NCBI GenBank assembly: GCA_036874045.1
Contig: CM072345.1
Span: 5,109,501 to 5,173,500, forward strand
Reading direction: 5' to 3'
Source: Cymodocea nodosa
Taxonomy: Eukaryota; Streptophyta; Magnoliopsida; Alismatales; Cymodoceaceae
DNA length: 64,000 nucleotides
Position 1 is the first letter of the stretch. Every line of letters begins with the position of its first letter. Made by a program: the position numbers and the translations under genes. The notes under the pieces were generated by a model. That model searched no databases, was not told the DNA's origin, and worked only from the letters and a program-made list of their open reading frames with translations. Of the stretch, positions 23,250-34,694 are shown one piece after another.

Positions 23250-25190
23250 ATGGCTACTAGAAATGGAAATTTTTCTTTATATGAAGGCCAAAATCTTAAT
23301 CGTCCTCCTTTATTTGATGGAATACATTTTGAATATTGGAAATATAGGTTGACTGTTTTTCTTCAAAGTATAGATCATAAGTTGTGGTTCATGATTTCTA
23401 AACCATATACTCTGTTAACTACTCCTTATAATACTTGGACAATTACTGAAAAAGAAAATGAAACTCTGAATGCTAAGGGCTTAAATATTTTATTTTGTGC
23501 ATTGAGTTATGAATAGTCCAGTAATGTGTCGGCATATAAATTTGCTTATGAGGTGTGGCATGCATTAGAAGTTTCACATGAAGGTACTTCTCAAGTTAAA
23601 GAGGCTAAAATAAACATGTTGATTCATAAGTATGAACTCTTTAAAATGCATGAAGACGAAAATATTTCTGAGATGTTTTCTAGATTTCTTGATATTATAA
23701 ACTCTTTAAAATGTTTAGGAAAGAATTTTAAACAGAAGGATTTAGTGAGGAAAATTCTCAGATCCCTAAGTTCTAAATGGTCTTAGAAAGTAACATCAAT
23801 TGAGGAATCATGAGATTTAAATGTTTATACTATGAATGAACTTATAGGAAATTTAACAGCTTATGAAGTGTAATTAAATGAATCATTGAGTCACAACAAA
23901 CTAAAAATGAAGAAAGAAATAGCCTTCGAAATTAATTTAGATTCTGATATATCTACTGATTCTAACGAGGATTTGATTTTGTTGACTAGGAAATTCAAAA
24001 AAGCATGGAAAGCTAGGAAACAGCAAAGGAACAAAAATGATAAACCCTCAACGTCAAAATCACTGAATGACAAGAATTCTTCATCCAAAAAGTATGTATG
24101 TTACAACTGTAAGAAACTTGGACATCTTTCTCTAGATTGTCCTATGAGGAAAAATGAAAAGCAAAGTAGGACAAATCAGAAGAAGACAGCTCAGAAAACT
24201 CAGAAAAAGTTTTACAAGAAAAAGGCTTTGAAGGTCACTTGGGATGACACGTCTGAAGAGTCTGAATCTGAGGAATCAGCATCAAAATCTTCACATTCAG
24301 AAGGAGAACAAGAGTTAGAAGACGTTGCTCATGTGTGCTTCATGGCAGATGAGTCTGAGGTAATATCTGATCCTGAAAGTCATTCAGATTTCAACTTTGA
24401 TGAATTATTATGTGCTTATCATGCATTATTACAAAAACTTAAAGTATGTAAATTGGAAAATAAGAATATTAGAAATTCTTCATTCATTATGGAAGAAGAA
24501 AATTGTTTCCTGTCTACTACTTTAGAAAAATTTAAATGTGGTAATGAAAATCATGCTAGAGATTTGCAAAAATGTAGATTCAATGAATGTATTTTGCATG
24601 AACCAATATAGAATATAAATGTTGAAAAATTAAAGATAGAATCTGAAAATGAAATGTTGAGAAACAATATAAATGAACTTGAATTAGAGATAGATAAATT
24701 AAAACTATGAGAGCAAGATTTAAATTCTACCATTGAGAAATGGAATTTTAGTTAATCTAAGTTAGACAAACTAACTAGTACCCTTGCGGTGTCTTATAAA
24801 TTTGGCTTAGGATTTCATTATCTTGAATATCCTGAATCTCAAGCCAATAAAGGATTTATTAGTTGCAGTTCAAGTAAATCTAAGACTAAAATTCCTTTTA
24901 TTATGAAACAAGGTAATAAATATGTAAAAGTAGATACTTCAAGGGATGAATCATGCAGTAATAATATAAATCAATGTGATTTGTCAAATTGTACTTCTAA
25001 CATGACTATAAATGTTTCTAAAAATCTTGTTTCTTATTTTGGAAATTCAGTTTCTAATGTTTCTAAAATTTTAGACAATTGTAGTAAACTGAAAAATCAG
25101 AAACCTAAGCATGTAATTCAATATACTTGTGTTAGACCAATTACTCATTCTGCATGTGATAAAACTAAAAATTCTTATGCATAAAAAGAT
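23250..25190 (+). pseudogene. SIRE1 gag region (fossil)
   Basis: It begins at ATG 23250. An N-terminal Copia Gag core (LFDGIHFEYWKYRLTVFLQS, about 23310-23375) leads to a UBN2-type helical block (23526-23790). A basic stretch and a CCHC zinc knuckle (CYNCKKLGHLSLDC, about 24099-24140) follow, then an acidic Ser/Glu-rich segment and a coiled-coil-like tail. The long tail after the knuckle is typical of SIRE. It is nearly the same as the SIRE2 gag at 52440-54549. Broken in a few places. Confidence 0.9.
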
Positions 25191-25511
25191 TTTGTATGTA
25201 CGGAAAATGCTAATACAAGTACAAAATCTTGGTATGAACTTACTGAAATGTATAAGCATGACCAAAATAAATTCACATTTGATAAAAATCTGTTTGATCT
25301 TGATTATACTACATCTTAAAACAAAAAGAATGATTGTAAAAGTAATAATGCTATATGTGAGTATGAAGCTATTGATAAATTAATAGTACTTACAACTAAT
25401 AAGAATATAAATGATAATGTTAAACTTTTTTTAAACAAAAAGAAGAAAAATGCATTTAATGAACTTGGTCCTCAACAACATTGGGTACCAAGAAAAAGTT
25501 TTTCTTAATTT

Positions 25512-28500
25512 GTGTTGCAGGAGGAAACAACATCAAAATGGATCTTGGACAGTGGAGCGTCGAGTCACATGACCGGACAGAAAAGTCTATTACAAAATTT
25601 TATAAATACCATGAAAGGAAATGCATCATTTGGAAACAAAAGCAAAGATAAAATCATAGGTATGGGAAATGTTCGAATAACTCCTACTTGTGTTATTTTG
25701 AATGTACTATATGTAGAAAACCTAGGATTTAATTTGCTGAGTGTCATAAAACTAAATGAAAATGGATATTATGTAGTGTTTGAAGATAATATATGCAAAA
25801 TAATTGATAAAAATACAGATGAAATTAAGTTTATTGCTAAAAGAAAAGGTTTTGTATGTATTTTATCTTTACCTTTTGGTGTAGTTGATTTAAATTCATG
25901 TTTGCTAGCTGAAACTAGTGATGCATATCTATGGCATAGAAGGATTGGGCATATAAATATGAAATTGTTACATAAACTATCTAGAAAACATTTAGTGAGA
26001 GGTTTACCAAAGATTAAATACTCAAAGGACTTTATGTGTGATGCATGTGAGTTAGGTAAACTTCACAAAAACTCTTTTAAATCCAAAACTGATATTTCAA
26101 GCAAGAGAGTCTTAGAACTTATACATATGGATCTATTTGGACCAACAAGAATCATGAGTCTTGGTGGTAAATGGTATGTATTTGTTTTAGTAGATGACTT
26201 CTCTAGATACACTTGGGTATATTTTCCAGCATCTAAGATAGAAGTTTTTGAAAAATTTAAAATGTTTTGAATTTTGTTCAAAATGAGCAGAGTGTCTCTA
26301 TTCAAAAACTTAGGAGTGATCATGGAACTGAATTTGATAATGATCAAATGGATAACTATTGTAATGAGCATGACATTGATCACAGATTTTCTTTTCCAAG
26401 AGCACCATGTCAAAATGGTGTTGTTGAGAGAAAGAATAGATCACTTCAGGAAATGGCCAGAACTATGTTGAATGAACATAAGTTACCTCACAATCTTTGG
26501 GCTGAAGCGGTAAATACAGCTTGTTATGTTATTAACAGAAGTCATTTAAGACCTCTTGTTAATAAAACTCCTTTTGAAATTATTTTTACTAGGGTTCCAA
26601 AAATTTCCTATATGAAATCATTTGGCTGCAAGGATAAAAGGGATAAATTTCAAGCCAAATCGGATGAAGGAATTTTTGTAGGTTACTCTACTAGAAGTAA
26701 AGCTTATAGAGTATATAACAAGACTTCTAGGACCATTGAAGAAACCCTCCATGTTAGCTTCAATGAAAATTCTCTTAGAGAATCTCAATCTAAAGCTGAT
26801 AATGATGATATGATCAATTTTCCAAATGAGTTAGAGATCAATAGAGAGGTTGATGATTTATCTGAGAAAATCAAAAATATGAACTTAAATGATCAAACTA
26901 ATGATGAAAGTGATGGACTTTCAGATGTTGATGAGAATATTGAGGAAAATCAGAGAAATTGGCATTATTCTTCATCACATCCCATTACTCAAGTCATTGG
27001 TAATATTAATGAGGGAGTTAAAACTAGAGCTTCAGTAAATTTAAATAGTATGTGTATGTTTGTTTCTATGGTGGAACCAAGGAATATACAAGAAGCATTA
27101 TCTGATGAAAATTGGATATTGGCAATGCAAGAAGAACTAAATCAATTCATCAGAAATGATGTATGGGAATTAGTCTCTCCACCAGAAAATCAGTCCATAA
27201 TAGGTACAAAGTGGATCTTTAGAAACAAAACTAACGAAACTGGTCAAGTTATAAGGAATAAAGCTAGATTAGTTGCACAAGGGTATACATAGGAAGAAGG
27301 ATTAGATTATGATGAAACATTTGCTCTTGTGGCTAGGTTAGAAAGTATTAGAATATTATTGGTCTATGCTTGTTATATGGATTTTAAATTATATCAAATG
27401 GATGTAAAGAGTGCATTTCTAAATGGTTTAATTAATGAAGAAGTCTATGAAAAACAACCACCTGGATTTGAAGATATTAAAAATCCTGACTTTATGTATA
27501 AATTGAAGAAAGCCTTATATGGTTTGAAGCAAGCACCTAGATCATGGTATGAAAGATTGTCTACTTTTTTAATAGAAAAAGGCTATATCATGGGAAAAGT
27601 TGATCATACTCTATTTATTAAGAGAGATGGTAAAGATCAGATTGTTGTTCAAATATACGTGGATGATATAATCTTTGGAGCAACCACTGATAAGTTGATA
27701 GAAATATTCTTTGAAGAGATGACTAATCAGTTTGAAATGAGTATGATAGGAGAACTTTCATATTTTCTAGGACTTCAAATTAAGCAAATGGATAAAGGTA
27801 TATTTTTAAATCAAGAAAAATATGCAGATGAAATGCTTAAGAAATTTAATTTTAATGATACAAGGATTTGAGGAACTCCTATGAGTACTACTTTAAAGTT
27901 AGATATTGATGACATAGGAAAATCTATAGATCAAAGAAAATACAGAAGTATGAATGGTTCTTTACTTTATTTGACTACTAGTAGACTTGATATTATGTTT
28001 GCTGTGTGTGTTTGTGATAGATTTCAATCTAATCCTAAGGAATCACTCTTAGTTGTAGTTAAAAGAATATTTAGATATATACAAGGAACTAAAAATTTCA
28101 GATTGTATTATTCTAAGGATAGTTCAATAGATCTTATAGGATATACTAATGCTGATTATGTAGGATCTAAATCTGATAGAAAGAGTACCAGTGGCACATG
28201 TCAATTATTGGGAAATAATTTGGTGTCATACTTTAGTAAAAAGCAAAACTGTGTAGCACTTTCTACTACAGAAGTTGAATATGTTGTTGCTGCACTATGT
28301 TGCACTCAGATTCTGTGGATAAGGCAAACTTTAGAAGATTTTGGATTATCTTATAATACAACTAAGATTTATTGTGACAGTAGTTCTGCAATAAATCTTT
28401 CCAAAAATCTGTATTACATTCAAGAGCAAAGCATATAGAGGTTAGACATCATTTTCTAAGAGATAACGTAATTAAAGGAAAAATTAAATTAGAATTTGCG

Positions 28501-28605
28501 TCTAGTAAAAATCAATTAGCTGATATATTTACAAAACCTCTAGACGAAAATACATTCTGCAACATTAGATTAAATTTAGGTATTTGTAGGCTTTGCGATG
28601 TGTAA
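25512..28605 (+). pseudogene. SIRE1 pol region: protease, integrase, RT, RNase H (fossil)
   Basis: The protease motif WILDSGASSHMTGQ lies near 25540-25580. GAG-pre-integrase (HRRIGHINMKLLHKLS) is near 25935-25985. Integrase has HMDLFGP near 26125, FVLVDDFSRYTWVYF near 26185 and CQNGVVERKNRSLQEMART near 26408-26465. RT has [12 protein letters not shown] near 27395, YGLKQAPRSWYERL near 27520 and the catalytic YVDD near 27655. RNase H has GYTNADYVGSKSDRKSTSGT near 28140-28200. The order is Copia and the closest family is SIRE. It is broken in several places. Confidence 0.92.
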
Positions 28606-30168
28606 AATGCTTAAACTCCACAAAAAAGGATAAATATTATTGATGATGTTGTTCACCTCATAGATATTATATACTTATTATAAATATCTAAAGTAATATC
28701 TAAACTGCTGCTTAAGATACTATGTATTTATTGTAAAATCATAGTAGTATCTTATTGATTTTAAGTAGTTTATCAATTTTATTGGTTTTTATGATTTTAA
28801 GTGGAAATGTAAATGAAAAACATTAAATACTTCTGACATTTTGAAATTTTGATTAAATGTTTTCTTTGAATTAAGGAAAATGCATATGATCATGCATAAA
28901 TTTGACTTAATTGATTAAACTTGTAGAATAAGTTATATGTAACTCATCTTAAACTGTTAATCAAAAGTATAAGCTTATTGAAACTGATTCATATTCTCAG
29001 TACAATCATAGAAGTAAAAATTGTATGAGGTTTGTGTTTTATTGCATCTGTATTAAGGGAATACATATATACTATGCTTAAAATGAAAAGTGCTTACAAA
29101 GTGAAAATCATGGAGAGTTTATTGATCAGTTTGATCACGAGCCTTTTGTACTTGAGCAGATAGGTATGTAAGGATTGTTGTCCTAAAAAGGATTCTTTAA
29201 ATCTGGCAACCTAAGGTCCTGATCAGATTTGGGATTGTTGACTGAAAGCTCATTACACGAGTACATTAGAAAGCTCTTGTATGATTCAAGCTTTTCAAAC
29301 TAACTTTTAAAGAAAATTATCAATATTTACTGTTTTGAAAAGAAAAAGTTGTTTCATTAATTACAAATATCTTTGAATCGCATATAGTTTCTACCAATAT
29401 GGCTACTGATTTATTGAATCAACATTAGTACTTTTGAAAATGTTTATTTGAGATACATTCTTTTATTCTCCTTGAATTAATCACATTGAGTTCAAAGTTG
29501 TGTTTTGATTCATATACAGTAGGAATTGATTCTGGAAATCATTTTTGATGATGTCAGGATAATAGAAGTCTCTGAAAAGAAATTTTAAAAGTATAGTTAT
29601 ACTTAACATCTATTATCACTACAAGTATATTTTGTATTTTGATTGAATATATTTGAAGTATATTTGTAGGGGGAGGATTAACATTGTCGAAAACAGATTA
29701 ATATAATTTAGAATAAAAATCTCAGTTAATCTGAATTACTGTCCTCTTAAAAATCTTGATGAAATAATTTAAAAAGACAAATAAACTATTTTAGATTCGA
29801 AGGACAAAATGATCAAATAGTATACAATGTCTCAAGATAATGTTAAGTTTAGCATGTGTGTTGTTTTCGGAACGTTTCAGTTGGAAGCATCCAAAAATTG
29901 TTTTAAGTGTACTAACTAGACGTTATGTTAGATAAGGTAACGTGTAAAACTGCCTCTAGACAGCGTTTTACTCGTTAGGTTAGTTAACTCAACGAGTTAT
30001 ACTTGAATATTTCAGGTACCTTGATTGAATAAACTTTATTCAATATTTATTTTATTTCTAAACTCGACTTCTCTTCACATTGAGTAATACGCCTAAAAAC
30101 CCTATTTAAACACTTATTACATGGACACTTAGGTTACTTGTAAACTTTGTCAAGAAAATCTTTCCCGC
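28606..30168 (+). other. SIRE1 spacer between pol and the extra ORF
   Basis: 1.56 kb, AT-rich, without a credible ORF. It contains a purine tract GTAGGGGGAGGA (29666-29677). The 29600-29820 part is single copy here but tandemly duplicated in SIRE2 (51641-52072). SIRE elements usually have such a spacer upstream of the env-like ORF. Confidence 0.7.
29666..29677 (+). promoter_or_regulatory. Internal purine tract of SIRE1
   Basis: GTAGGGGGAGGA resembles the terminal tract AAAAGGGGGAGAT at 32941-32953. It lies 0.5 kb upstream of the extra ORF. An extra plus-strand priming role is inference. Confidence 0.45.
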
Positions 30169-30192
30169 TTGTTGTTGTTACAACCTGCGACG

Positions 30193-32460
30193 ATGGTCTC
30201 CAAGTTCTACAAAGGTCGTGGCAAAGGAAAAGGCAAAAGCAGAAGAGATGCAAAAGGAAAAGAAATAGAGAATGATGAAGTTCCACGTACTTGGTTCAAG
30301 AAAATATTTCGAGTAGACAAAAGGTTAGAAGAACTTTATAGAGATTACTTCTTTTCTCAGGATATATTAGATGAAGTTTGACAAGAACTTCAACATATTG
30401 ATGTAAGTATTACATACATGGGTATTCGAAGTAAATATGATAGAGAATACAGAATGAAATGTGCTGAGGTTGCATTTTTGAAACAGTATGCAAAATATTT
30501 GGAAAAAGTTGTAGGTTCATCAAATAGAACTCCTCAAACTCCTATAAACGGTACAAGACTACATGCATTTGAGGAAGAGCATGAATCAACTATCCCTACT
30601 CCTTTATATTCAAAACAAGTAGAATCAGATATTGCTGTACACAAAACAAAAGTTGACAGTCTTCGAAAGGCTGTTGCAATAGAAAGTGCTTTAGAAGAAT
30701 TAAAGCAGAAAACTTTTATGGAGCAATTTGAATAGAAAACAGCAATACTTGAAAAGGAGAAATAGAAATATTATAGAAAAAGGAAAGTTAGAAAAATTAT
30801 GTCTAAGGAAACAAAGTCTATTGAAAAAGGAAAATCAGATGAAAATTTATTTCCAAAGGACAATGTATGTCTAGACATTGTACCTTATTGTGCATCTGAT
30901 AAACTCATTAGTTTCGAGCATACTAACACTAATGAAGATAATGAGACTTTATTTTCCCTTGCTAGAAAGCTTGAGAAGAAATCCAAGTCAAATATGAGCT
31001 CAAGTTTTTCTATTAGTACAAGTCCTGATGATGCAGAAATTAACAAATTAGAGCATCAAGCACCTAACATTGAACAAGTTATTGCAGATATAATTGACAA
31101 TGTTGAAGTAGTAACTAGTTCACAGGCTGAATTGTTTGGAGTAGCAGATATTGAAAATGTTAAGACTCTAGAAGAGCAAAAAGTTAACCAACCTTCTACG
31201 AAATCTATAGAAGCAAAGTTTGAGAATTCACAACATGAATCAATGGAATTATCTGTTGAACAAAATGAACAATTACAGACAGATACACCGGCTGTAGAAT
31301 TTATGGAAAAATTGAACTCTGAACATTCTATAGAGACTAAACAGTTGAATGTTGAGCATATTGACAATGTTCCTAACACTGTTGAAGCTATAGAATCAAG
31401 CTTACTTGAGCAGCTTCAAGATAATATTTTGAAAGGGGAACAACATGACATTCATTTTGAAGAAGAGGTTCCTGAAGATGAATTAAACTCTGAATCACGG
31501 CTTCAGGTATCACCTTCTTTGGATACAATATTAAAAATTCAAGGTAATGCAATTCATTTTAGATCTGAAGAAACATTGCAGCAATACAATAATCTGATTA
31601 CATGTCAGATTCTGCATGCTCGTCTAATAAAATTCAGAAATTTGATGGAAATAAGAGATCTGTTTGAGTTTCAAGGCCTCATTAAATTCTTGCTAGTAGG
31701 AACGAAATGGAAGCAATACACAAAGCTTATTGCAGCTTTTTATAGCAATCTGGTCAAGAATGGAAATTTTTTGAAAACTTAAATAAATGAACAGGAGTTT
31801 ATATTGTCTCTTGAGTTAATTTTTGAAGTTTTAGGATTAAAGAATGAAGGTGTTTTTGTTACCAACAGATTTGACATGATAAGACAACTGGAATGGAACA
31901 TTCAGTCTTTATCAAAAATTCCAGATGTGTATTCTGAAATGAGATTAATGGAAAATCTGAATGCAGAGGCAAGGTTTATTGCAAATATATTGCATGCAAA
32001 TTTATTTCAGAGAGTTGGACACAATTTGGAAGTCAGCAGAAGCTGTTTATATGCAACTTATGGCCTGCTGAATAGAATTCAAATAAATTGGTTTGATGTT
32101 TTTATATCTCAACTACAGCACATGAGTTCAAAGTTATTTTATGGTGATGCTATATGTAGAATCCTTGCAAGCCAATTGATTTTATCTGACTGGCCCTCTG
32201 AAACTAAAGGCATGAGAGCATTTAGTGTTAAAGATTTGCAAAAATTCCAGGCCATGCATAAACCTCAACGACAACAACAACAACAACCTGATACAGACCA
32301 TATACAACAACAACAACAAAGTTATTCAGTTGAAGCAGAACATCAAACCCAGTTACCTTCTGACTTAGATGAAGTGTTTAACGACATCAGAAATGATATT
32401 AGGTATCTAGGAGATAAAATATGTCATGCTATAAGTGATATACTTAGGAGGGGTCGATAA
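30193..32460 (+). pseudogene. SIRE1 extra (env-like) 3' ORF region (fossil)
   Basis: The start is taken at the ATG at 30193, giving a very basic N-terminus (KGRGKGKGKSRRDAKGK) that could bind nucleic acid or act as a nuclear signal. The middle is long and Glu-rich (30800-31550). A C-terminal globular part (about 31580-32230) has QGLIKFL, FYSNLV and NRIQINWFDVFISQLQ blocks, then a polyglutamine run (32265-32330). The globular part resembles the putative plant transposon protein domain seen in Athila env-like ORFs, including the one at 36989-39244. SIRE elements are known for an env-like ORF here. No clear signal peptide or membrane segment is seen, so an envelope role is doubtful. Broken in a few places. 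Confidence 0.8.
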
Positions 32461-32940
32461 TTGTTTTTGTTTGTTTCTGAATACAAAATGTAATGTTTGT
32501 ATTACTTGTTTAATTCATTGAACAATACATTTTTCTGTAAATGTGTTCAATTATTATTCTTGTTTATAGAAATCGTTGTTGTAATTCTCTTATATATATA
32601 TATATTCTTTGTAATTATCTTTTTGATTAATGACAAAAAGGGGGAGAAATATTATAAAAAGATGATTATGATCTTAATTGCATATATATATTATAAAAGG
32701 AGATGCTATTTAATGGTTATTGTAATCTGACAGATGATAATTAGAAAACTGATACTTATATAATTATTGACATCTGAGAGTTTTAGTTTTGAGAGGTAAA
32801 ATTTACACAAACAATAGAAATAAGCTTAAGTGAACTTAAGTCAACAAACAAGTTTGTTGAATTAAGAGTTAACCCAACGAAGGTGCTTTGTTGAGTTAAA
32901 CATATTTCATAATTGATTTAATATGGTTTTGTCATCATCA
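32461..32940 (+). other. SIRE1 3' untranslated region with a second polypurine tract
   Basis: No credible ORF. It contains a (TA)n stretch near 32590-32605 and an ACAAAAAGGGGGAGAAA tract at 32633-32649 that copies the terminal tract 0.3 kb downstream. Confidence 0.75.
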
Positions 32941-32953
32941 AAAAGGGGGAGAT
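32941..32953 (+). promoter_or_regulatory. SIRE1 terminal polypurine tract
   Basis: AAAAGGGGGAGAT abuts the 3' LTR start TGTTGAG at 32954. The same tract is seen on the other strand in SIRE2 (48503-48516). Confidence 0.9.
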
Positions 32954-33230
32954 TGTTGAGTATTTTTGTTTTGATGATGTGTGCTGAATGAAAATAATCA
33001 TATTTGCTCAACTACTATTGCTTATCAAAAGAAATTAAAATTATCAATTATTACAGAAAAAGCTTACTGATATAAATACTTGGCTATATTGGATCTTAAG
33101 TTATTAACTAGTCGTTTCATTGCATTAATTTCTCATTTAGCTAAACGTTAAGTTAATGTGTGTTTTTACTGAATAGCATGATATGTTTTAAAGTTATATC
33201 TTCTGTATCATGAACAGTGCACGTTTAGAC

Positions 33231-33446
33231 AACTCGTTAAGTTAGAGTTTTGTTTGTATAGAGGTCACGTGAGAACTCATTAAGTTAGAGGCTTAAATGT
33301 TAAAATAGGTCATGTGATAACTCGTTAAGTTAGTGAGTAAAAGAAGAGACAAACTCGTTAAGTTAGTGTTATACACGTGGTGAAATTATAAGTTACGAAT
33401 GTTGTATTGTATCACGTGAGGTGCACATGTTTAACTCGTTAAGTTA
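33231..33446 (+). repeat. AACTCGTTAAGTTA / CACGTG cassette array
   Basis: Five imperfect AACTCGTTAAGTTA boxes alternate with CACGTG or CATGTG boxes. The first two units are 43 and 46 bp long. The array recurs in every SIRE LTR here (12390-12560, 48005-48235, 56120-56345, 63495-63725). Confidence 0.75.
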
Positions 33447-33628
33447 ACATAACTAAATGCGTTGAGTTGCTATATTGAACACTAAGGCAACGTGTTAGGT
33501 TAGCGTTATAAACTTAAGTTGTTATTTTTTGCCCGTGATAAAATTCTTATTATAAAAATATTTTTGTATTACTGAATCGGTGAGTTAAAGTTTTTCGGAG
33601 ACTTACAGTCGTAACTATCCGAAAGGTA

Positions 33629-33662
33629 ACTTAAGTCATGTTTTCAGGTCATGACACGTGTC
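33629..33662. promoter_or_regulatory. G-box module, SIRE1 3' LTR
   Basis: ACTTAAGT (33629-33636), a 16-bp spacer, and GACACGTGTC (33653-33662), then AGTTTAATAATA at 33668-33679. The last block is the same as in Athila-II L1 at 4109-4120. Confidence 0.78.
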
Positions 33663-34193
33663 TCACTAGTTTAATAATATAAAGAGTTTTTCGGTGACTT
33701 ACATTTATAACTATTCGAAACTTAAACTGTTTTCGGTGAGTTATCGTTTAACATTCTGAAAGAAAGGTTAAGCTGGTTCGTTGAGTTATCATAACACAAC
33801 GGAGATGGTTCGTTGAGATAGCATAACACCACAAACTTAGTTCGTTGAGTTGGCTACAGTACTTGTCATGTGAAATGGCGCATGAGGAACTCGTTAAGTT
33901 ATAAACGTTAAGTTATATATATACTTGTGTTACTCATTTAGTTAACATTAAAGTAACGACTTCTTATTACATTGATGAAAAATTTTTGGACGAGAAAGTT
34001 TATTTTGCAGGAAATTTTTCAGAGATTCAAGACTGATGATTAAAGGAAATTCAAAATATAAACGTGGGTTGGAACATGTGTGTTTCGATGAAGGAAAAAG
34101 AAAAGACGTGGAGAAGTGGAAAACTGGTAATGATTAAACGTGGAGGATATGTATGAAATGAAGATACAGTATAAAAGGCATAGAGTTATCGTT

Positions 34194-34236
34194 GATCAAA
34201 CTATCCCTGCACACCAAAAGAAAAATCTTTTTTAGG
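34194..34236 (+). repeat. 42-bp minisatellite, one unit (SIRE1 3' LTR)
   Basis: A single unit beginning GATCAAACTATCC, against two units in the 5' LTR of the same element. Confidence 0.8.
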
Positions 34237-34694
34237 GATCAAAAACACCTTCTCGGGGAAAATCTCTCAAGTGGAAGAAAGTTCAGTGAAGCAGAAAAAG
34301 GTATTATATATGTTGCTGAAGATTTGAAGTATCAGAAGAAAGCAAATTCGGTGAAGTAAAGAAAGACAAGATATTCGTCACTAAAGAATTGTTGAAGAAG
34401 AAAAAGAAGAAGAAGAAAGATCTCAAATAGGGAGAAATGTTTTAAATTCCATAAATTAGTTTTCTCTATTTGTAGTTATGAAATTGTATAGATGAAACAT
34501 GGTATCGAAATATAATTGCATCTACAATTTCTGAGGAGAATTGAATTGTATATTGTAATTGAAACCTTGAATAAAAATGATTGTATGAAAACAATGTCTT
34601 GACTTATTTTTGAGCTTTAAGGTTTCAATTATATTTCAGAAAATATTAAAGATACACAATTCACCCCCCTCTTGTGTACCCATACGATCCTACA

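Larger units (their letters stand above)
12076..34694 (+). mobile_element. SIRE1: Copia/SIRE retrotransposon with nested Athila-A
   Basis: The element is bounded by LTRs of about 1.74 kb (TGTTGAG...CCTACA). It contains a tRNA-iMet primer site, gag, pol, an extra 3' ORF and a polypurine tract. The LTR end CACCCCCCTCTTGTGT followed by a TGGTATCAGAGC primer site is typical of the SIRE/Maximus lineage. Its 5' LTR is interrupted by Athila-A. Without the insert it is about 13.4 kb. The coding part is broken in roughly ten places, and the LTRs differ visibly, so it is older than Athila-A. Confidence 0.92.
32954..34694 (+). repeat. SIRE1 3' LTR
   Basis: 1741 bp, TGTTGAG...CCTACA. It contains five AACTCGTTAAGTTA-type boxes (33231, 33274, 33320, 33353, 33433), CACGTG boxes (33266, 33375, 33414), a G-box module (33629-33662), dyad 33779-33801, TATATATA (33914-33921), one 42-bp minisatellite unit (34194-34236) and AATAAA (34570-34575). 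Under the inversion model its right part derives from SIRE2. Confidence 0.92.

Noticed and set aside
31056-31379. Cys/Ser-rich ORF antisense to the SIRE1 extra ORF
   Set aside because: Shadow of Glu-rich codons on the sense strand; a similar shadow exists in SIRE2.
33231-33446. Regular repeats considered as a CRISPR-like array
   Set aside because: Units are imperfect, spacing varies, they lie in plant LTRs and recur in every SIRE LTR.
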